DNA of 64,000 nucleotides, taken from assembly GCF_021653975.1 (NCBI RefSeq), contig NZ_JAJKFK010000003.1:558001-622000 (forward strand), in the 5' to 3' direction. Position numbers and translations under genes: made by a program. This DNA is from Amycolatopsis sp. GM8 (lineage in GTDB: Bacteria; Actinomycetota; Actinomycetes; Mycobacteriales; Pseudonocardiaceae). Shown piece after piece: positions 60,096-64,000 of this stretch. The first letter of the stretch is position 1. Each line of letters starts with the position of its first letter. The notes beneath the pieces were generated by a model. The model had not been told where the DNA came from. It saw only the letters and a list, made by a program, of their open reading frames with translations, and made no database searches.

Positions 60096-61196
60096 CTAAG
60101 CGAGCAGCCCGCGGCGGGCCAGCTCGGGCCGGACGCCTTCGCCGAACCAGTAGGCCTCTTCGAGATGCGGGTAGCCGGACAGGACGAATTCCTCGATGCC
60201 GATCTCGTGGTATTCCTCGATGAGATCGGCGACTTCGGCGTGGCTCCCGACGAGCGCGGTGCCCGCGCCGTTGCGGACGAGTCCCACCCCGGCCCACAGG
60301 TGCGGATGGATCTCGAGCGAGCGCGCGTCGCCGTCGAGGCGGCCGCCGTGCAGCGCCGCCATCCGCCGCTGCCCCACCGAATCCCCGGCCGCGAACTTCG
60401 CCTGTGACGCCGCGACGTCCGCCGGGTCGAACCCGTCGTACATCCGCTGCGCCTCGGCCCACGCCTGCGCCGAAGTGTCCCGGCTGAGGGTGTGCAGGCG
60501 GATCCCGAAGCGCAGTTCGCGACCCGCGTCGGCGGCCAGCTTGCGCAGCCGGGCGATTTTCTCCGCGACCGCCCCCGGTGGCTCGCCCCACGTGAGGTGC
60601 ACATCCGCGCGCCGGGCCGCGACCCGCATACCGGCGTCCGAGGAGCCGCCGAAATACAGCTGTGGCAAGGGAACCGGCGTGGTGAAGGCGGTCGCACCCT
60701 CGATCCGGTAGTGCTTCCCGGCGAAGTCCACCGGCTCGCCCGCCCAGATCGCGCGCAGGATCGCCATGAACTCGTCGGTGCGCTCGTACCGTTCGTCGTG
60801 CGGCAGGTGGTCGCCGAACCGGGCCTGTTCCACCGGATCACCGCCGGTGACGATGTTGAGCAGCAGCCGCCCGCCCGACACCTGCTGGTAGGTCACGGCC
60901 TGCTGCGCGGCGAGCGTCGGGGTGAGCGAGCCGGGCCGGAACGCGACCAGGAACTTGATGGACTTCGTCCGGCCGAGCAGCGCCGCCGTGGTGAGCCAGG
61001 CGTCCTGGCACCAGCTCCCGGTCGGCGTGAGCATCCCGGTGAACCCGAGCCGTTCGGCGGCCTGCGCGACCTGGGCGAGGTAGTCGATGTCCGGCTGCCG
61101 CGGGATACCGGCGCCGAAAGCGCTTTCCGCCGGACGGTCCACAATGGACCTGCCATCGCCGTGCGTCGGCAGGAACCAGTGCAGGGTCACGCTCAT
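60096..61196 (-). CDS. Alkanesulfonate monooxygenase-like LLM enzyme (SsuD-type)
   Basis: A 366-residue flavin-dependent monooxygenase: the LHWFLPTHGDGR start, YLAQVAQAAERLGFTGMLTPTG, RPGSLTPTLAAQQ, QVSGGRLLLNIVTGGDPVEQ and LPQLYFGGSSD are SsuD hallmarks. It cleaves C-S bonds of sulfonates using FMNH2, releasing sulfite. The ATG at 61196 directly follows the upstream stop with GGAGG in place, so it is coupled to the acyl-CoA-dehydrogenase-like gene. Confidence 0.93.
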   Translation of the reverse strand: MSVTLHWFLPTHGDGRSIVDRPAESAFGAGIPRQPDIDYLAQVAQAAERLGFTGMLTPTGSWCQDAWLTTAALLGRTKSIKFLVAFRPGSLTPTLAAQQAVTYQQVSGGRLLLNIVTGGDPVEQARFGDHLPHDERYERTDEFMAILRAIWAGEPVDFAGKHYRIEGATAFTTPVPLPQLYFGGSSDAGMRVAARRADVHLTWGEPPGAVAEKIARLRKLAADAGRELRFGIRLHTLSRDTSAQAWAEAQRMYDGFDPADVAASQAKFAAGDSVGQRRMAALHGGRLDGDARSLEIHPHLWAGVGLVRNGAGTALVGSHAEVADLIEEYHEIGIEEFVLSGYPHLEEAYWFGEGVRPELARRGLLA

Positions 61197-62330
61197 CTAG
61201 GTGCCTCCCAGTACGGTGCGGCCGAGCCCGGTGACGACGGCATCGTCCTGCGGAGTATGCACCCGGCAGCACAAGATGTCCCGGTAATACCGCTGCAACG
61301 GGGCATGCCGGCTGAGACCGGGATTCCCGGCGAGCGCGAGCGCCTGCTCGACGGCCGCGATCAGCGACCGCGTCGCCAGGGCCTTCGCGACCCCGATCCG
61401 CGCGGGCGCGTCCGGATCACGATCGTCGAGCCGCCGGGCGAGGCCGAACAGCAACTCCTCCGCGCCCTGGATGGCGGTGGCGATCTCCCCCACACCGGTG
61501 TGGAAGCGCGGTAGCGTCGCCAGTGGCTTGCCCAGCCCGCTCGGCACTCGTTCGCGCAGGAAGCCGACGAGCCAGTCGAGCGCGTTGCGCGCCACGCCCA
61601 GGTACAGCGCGGGAAGGGCGAGCTGCCACGACTGCGCAGCCGGTGGCCGCACACTGTCCGGAGTGGACAGTTCGAGCGATGGCTCGGCCGGGACGTCGGT
61701 GAAGAGCACGTCATGACTCGCGCTCGCCCGCAAGCCCAGATGGTCCCAGGTCGGTTCGATCTCGATACCGGGCGAGTCCGCGCGCACGAGGAACCCGCCG
61801 ACACGCGGCTCGGGTTCGTCGGTGCGGGCCCAGACGATCATCCACCGCAGGCCGACCGAACCCGTCGAGTAGATCTTGCGGCCGGTCACCCGCCAGCCGT
61901 CGCCGGTGCGCCGCGCGACCGTCTCCGGCAGTCCGCCGCGGCTCGGCGAACCGAGTGCCGGTTCCACGCGCAACGCGTTGATCAGCACCGGCCGGTCCGC
62001 CGACTCGGCGAGCACCTCGCGATAGCGCTCCTTCGGCCAGCTCGGCCGTTCTCCTTGTCCCGCATGGACGAACAGCGTCATCGCGGTGACGAGGGCGACC
62101 GACGGATCGCCACGGCCGAGTTCGGCGAGCAGCCGCGCGGTGTCGCCGACTCCGGCGCCCCGGCCCCCGTAGCGCCGGTGCACCGTGCTCGTCAGGATCC
62201 CGGCCGAATGCACGAGATCGATGCCCTCGAAGGGAAAGCTCCCGTCGCGGTCGTGTTCGCCGGCGCGCGCCGCGAGCTCGCGGACGATATCCGGCAAGGC
62301 AGGTGCGGCAACCGTCGTCACGGGGCTCAC
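61197..62330 (-). CDS. Acyl-CoA-dehydrogenase-fold oxidoreductase (SfnB/DszC-like)
   Basis: A 377-residue flavoenzyme with the acyl-CoA dehydrogenase fold (TVHRRYGGRGAGVGDTARLLAELGRGDPS; GRKIYSTGS; WDHLGLRASASHD) but no catalytic Glu of true dehydrogenases that I can place. Such members occur in sulfur-scavenging operons (SfnB, DszC-like). The start is uncertain: GTG 62330, 62321 and 62378 are all possible. It is coupled to the SsuD-type gene and divergent from another LLM gene. Confidence 0.85.
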   Translation of the reverse strand: MSPVTTVAAPALPDIVRELAARAGEHDRDGSFPFEGIDLVHSAGILTSTVHRRYGGRGAGVGDTARLLAELGRGDPSVALVTAMTLFVHAGQGERPSWPKERYREVLAESADRPVLINALRVEPALGSPSRGGLPETVARRTGDGWRVTGRKIYSTGSVGLRWMIVWARTDEPEPRVGGFLVRADSPGIEIEPTWDHLGLRASASHDVLFTDVPAEPSLELSTPDSVRPPAAQSWQLALPALYLGVARNALDWLVGFLRERVPSGLGKPLATLPRFHTGVGEIATAIQGAEELLFGLARRLDDRDPDAPARIGVAKALATRSLIAAVEQALALAGNPGLSRHAPLQRYYRDILCCRVHTPQDDAVVTGLGRTVLGGT

Positions 62331-62464
62331 CGTAGGGCGGGCGCGGCTCGTTGCCCAGCCCGTCCACGGAATGGACACCTCGGGGTGCCTGTATTGACAA
62401 GCCCTGCCACAGCACCGTTTTCTGGCTTCGTTCGTGCTCCGTCCGCAGCAGAGGGGAAGACGCC

Positions 62465-63562
62465 ATGGCGGTCGAGTTCATCGGCATGATCGGCACGCGC
62501 GACACCAGTGAGACCCGGCCGGCTCGCGGTCCGGTCATCGATCCCGGGTACGTCCGGCGGTTCGCCCGGGCCCACGAGGACGCCGGGTTCGACCGGGTCC
62601 TCATCGGCTACGGCGCCGGCTGGCCGGAGGGGCAGCAGGTGGCCGCGTTCACCGCGGCGAACACCGAACGGCTCGGCCTGCTGATCGCGCACCGCCCCGG
62701 CTTCGTCGCTCCCACGCTCGCCGCGCGCGCTTTCGCCACACTCGACCACTTCAGCGGCGGCCGGGTCGCGGTGCACATCATCACCGGGGGCAGCGACACC
62801 GAGCAGGCGCGCGACGGGGACTACCTCGGTAAGGACGAACGCTACGAGCGCACCGACGAGTACCTCGACGTGGTCAAGTCGGCATGGTCGGCCGAAGAGC
62901 CGTTCTCGCACCGGGGCCGGCACTACAAAGTGGACGGTTACGTCGGTCAGGTGCGGCCGCTGCAGCCCCGGATCCCGGTCTACTTCGGAGGGTCGTCGGC
63001 GGCGGCGTACCGGGTGGGCGGGAAGCACGCCGACGTGTTCGCGCTGTGGGGAGAGCCACTGGCCGGGACAGCCGAGCAGATCGCGTCGGTGACCGCGTCG
63101 GCTGCCGCGGCCGGGCGCGAGAATCCGCCGCGGATCAGCGTCTCGTTCCGGCCGATTCTCGGTGCCACCGAAGAGCTCGCCTGGGAACGCGCACACCGGA
63201 TCCTCGACAAGATCACCTCGACGGGCTCGGCGAAGATCGCCCGCGAATGGCGGGACGGCGGGCCGCCGCAGAATGCAGGCAGCCGGCGCCTGCTGGCCGC
63301 GGCCGCGAACGGCGAGCTGCACGACCGTGCACTGTGGACACCGCTGGCCGCGGCGACTGGTGCCGCCGGAAACTCCACGGCGCTCGTCGGTACGCCGGAA
63401 ACCGTCGCGAAGGCGCTCCTGGACTACGTCGACATCGGCGTGACCACCCTGCTCATCCGCGGCTACGACCCGCTGGACGACGCGATCGACTACGGCCGCC
63501 AGCTGCTGCCACTGGTGCGCGCCGGGCTGGCGAGCCGGCAGCGCGAACCGGCCGGCGTCTGA
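62465..63562 (+). CDS. LLM-class flavin-dependent monooxygenase (SsuD-like, second)
   Basis: A 365-residue luciferase-like enzyme: GFDRVLIGYGAGWPEG, HRPGFVAPTLAARAF, FSGGRVAVHIITGGSDTEQ and IPVYFGGSS. It is related to, but distinct from, the SsuD-type enzyme across the divergent promoter region. The ATG at 62465 has AGGGGAAG upstream. It is followed 22 nt later by an Rrf2 regulator gene. Confidence 0.92.
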   Translation: MAVEFIGMIGTRDTSETRPARGPVIDPGYVRRFARAHEDAGFDRVLIGYGAGWPEGQQVAAFTAANTERLGLLIAHRPGFVAPTLAARAFATLDHFSGGRVAVHIITGGSDTEQARDGDYLGKDERYERTDEYLDVVKSAWSAEEPFSHRGRHYKVDGYVGQVRPLQPRIPVYFGGSSAAAYRVGGKHADVFALWGEPLAGTAEQIASVTASAAAAGRENPPRISVSFRPILGATEELAWERAHRILDKITSTGSAKIAREWRDGGPPQNAGSRRLLAAAANGELHDRALWTPLAAATGAAGNSTALVGTPETVAKALLDYVDIGVTTLLIRGYDPLDDAIDYGRQLLPLVRAGLASRQREPAGV

Positions 63563-63584
63563 GCCGTGGCGCACAATGGGGACC

Positions 63585-64000
63585 ATGCGCATCTCGGCGA
63601 AGGCGGACTACGCGATCAGGGTGCTGCTCGAACTCGCCGCGGACACGACGAGACCGACGACCTGCGAGGCGATGGCTGTGCGCCAGGACATCCCGCCCCG
63701 GTTCCTCAAGGCCGTGGTCGGCGACCTGCGCCGGGCCGGTCTCGTGCGCAGCCAGCGCGGGTGCGACGGCGGCTACTGGCTGGCCCGGGACGCGAACACC
63801 ATCACGGTGCGGGACGCGGTGGTCGCGGTCGACGGCGACCTGCTCTCGATCCGCGGCGAGCCGCGGGCCGGGCTGAGCTACCACGGCACCGCGCGGTCCC
63901 TCACCCCGTTCTGGGCGGACCTCGAAGCCCAGCTCGACCGGATGCTCGACGCCACCACGATCGCCCACCTGCTCACCCGAGAAGGAGTCACTCATGACCG
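63585..64000 (+). CDS. Rrf2-family regulator, running off the window
   Basis: The ORF from ATG 63585 is open to the window end (at least 138 residues). It starts MRISAKADYAIRVLLELAA and has the recognition region RFLKAVVGDLRRAGLVRSQRG, both typical of Rrf2/CymR/IscR proteins. The three clustered cysteines of Fe-S IscR are absent (only Cys in TTCE and RGCDGG), so a CymR-like, Fe-S-free regulator is likely, which fits the sulfur locus. A further start, ATG 63994 with GAAGGAG upstream, begins the next gene within its 3' end. Confidence 0.85.
   Translation, partial: MRISAKADYAIRVLLELAADTTRPTTCEAMAVRQDIPPRFLKAVVGDLRRAGLVRSQRGCDGGYWLARDANTITVRDAVVAVDGDLLSIRGEPRAGLSYHGTARSLTPFWADLEAQLDRMLDATTIAHLLTREGVTHD

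Noticed and set aside
1..64000. Mobile element or prophage around the GTPase operon
   Set aside because: No transposase, integrase, phage structural gene, flanking direct repeats or tRNA attachment site is visible, and base composition looks like that of the neighbours by eye.

Overview
The window looks like a chromosomal segment of a filamentous actinomycete of the Pseudonocardiaceae, most like Amycolatopsis. This is inferred from very high GC, many GTG/TTG starts, ATGA/GTGA/TGATG gene overlaps, NDMA-type alcohol dehydrogenase, F420/LLM oxidoreductases, CmtR, a SigE-family sigma factor and a recurrent palindrome TCCAC(A/T)GTGGA. No rRNA, tRNA, CRISPR array, insertion sequence or prophage was found.

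Region 1 (1-15,800) is rich in secreted polysaccharide enzymes: a GH16 glucanase, a CE4 deacetylase and two GH18 chitinases (one with CBM2, one with CBM5/12). The GH16 and both chitinase genes have DasR (dre)-like operators upstream. Between them are a PucR regulator, an alpha/beta hydrolase, an F420-type oxidoreductase behind a KstR-like site, a cNMP-binding histidine kinase coupled to a receiver-thioredoxin-reductase fusion lacking its CxxC, a decayed atpB gene, and a two-component system whose upstream region has a perfect 17-bp inverted repeat shared with a divergent secreted protein.

Region 2 (15,800-28,200) is mainly housekeeping and stress: 3-methyladenine glycosylase, NhaA with a DsbA-like neighbour, a CmtR-type metal sensor with a cation transporter, S9 peptidase, class V aminotransferase, LLM oxidoreductase, a SigE-family sigma factor with its membrane partner, and an RsbW-like kinase behind a SigB-type promoter.

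Region 3 (28,100-32,150) is a small aromatic-acid locus: IclR regulator, AAHS transporter and LigW-type decarboxylase.

Region 4 (32,372-42,976) is the most unusual part: a tightly packed six-gene operon with a STAND-KAP double NTPase, an Fn3-like protein, a zinc-ribbon GTPase, a GAP1-family protein, a second membrane-anchored zinc-ribbon GTPase and a 42-residue single-pass peptide. It belongs to the double-GTPase/GAP1 class of predicted NTP-dependent conflict systems, which has little or no experimental characterisation that I know of.

Region 5 (43,000-55,400) has regulator/transporter pairs (AraC/DUF1772, TetR/MFS, MarR/oxidoreductase) and a five-gene catabolic operon (LigA, LigB, citryl-CoA-lyase-like, CaiB-type CoA transferase, amidohydrolase) facing an IclR gene; the two promoters share a 17/20 operator.

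Region 6 (55,400-64,000) has a Tat-exported phospholipase C, an NDMA-dependent alcohol dehydrogenase and NTF2-like gene around two KstR-like sites, MsrA, and a sulfonate-type sulfur locus (two LLM monooxygenases, an acyl-CoA-dehydrogenase-like enzyme, an Rrf2 regulator running off the end).
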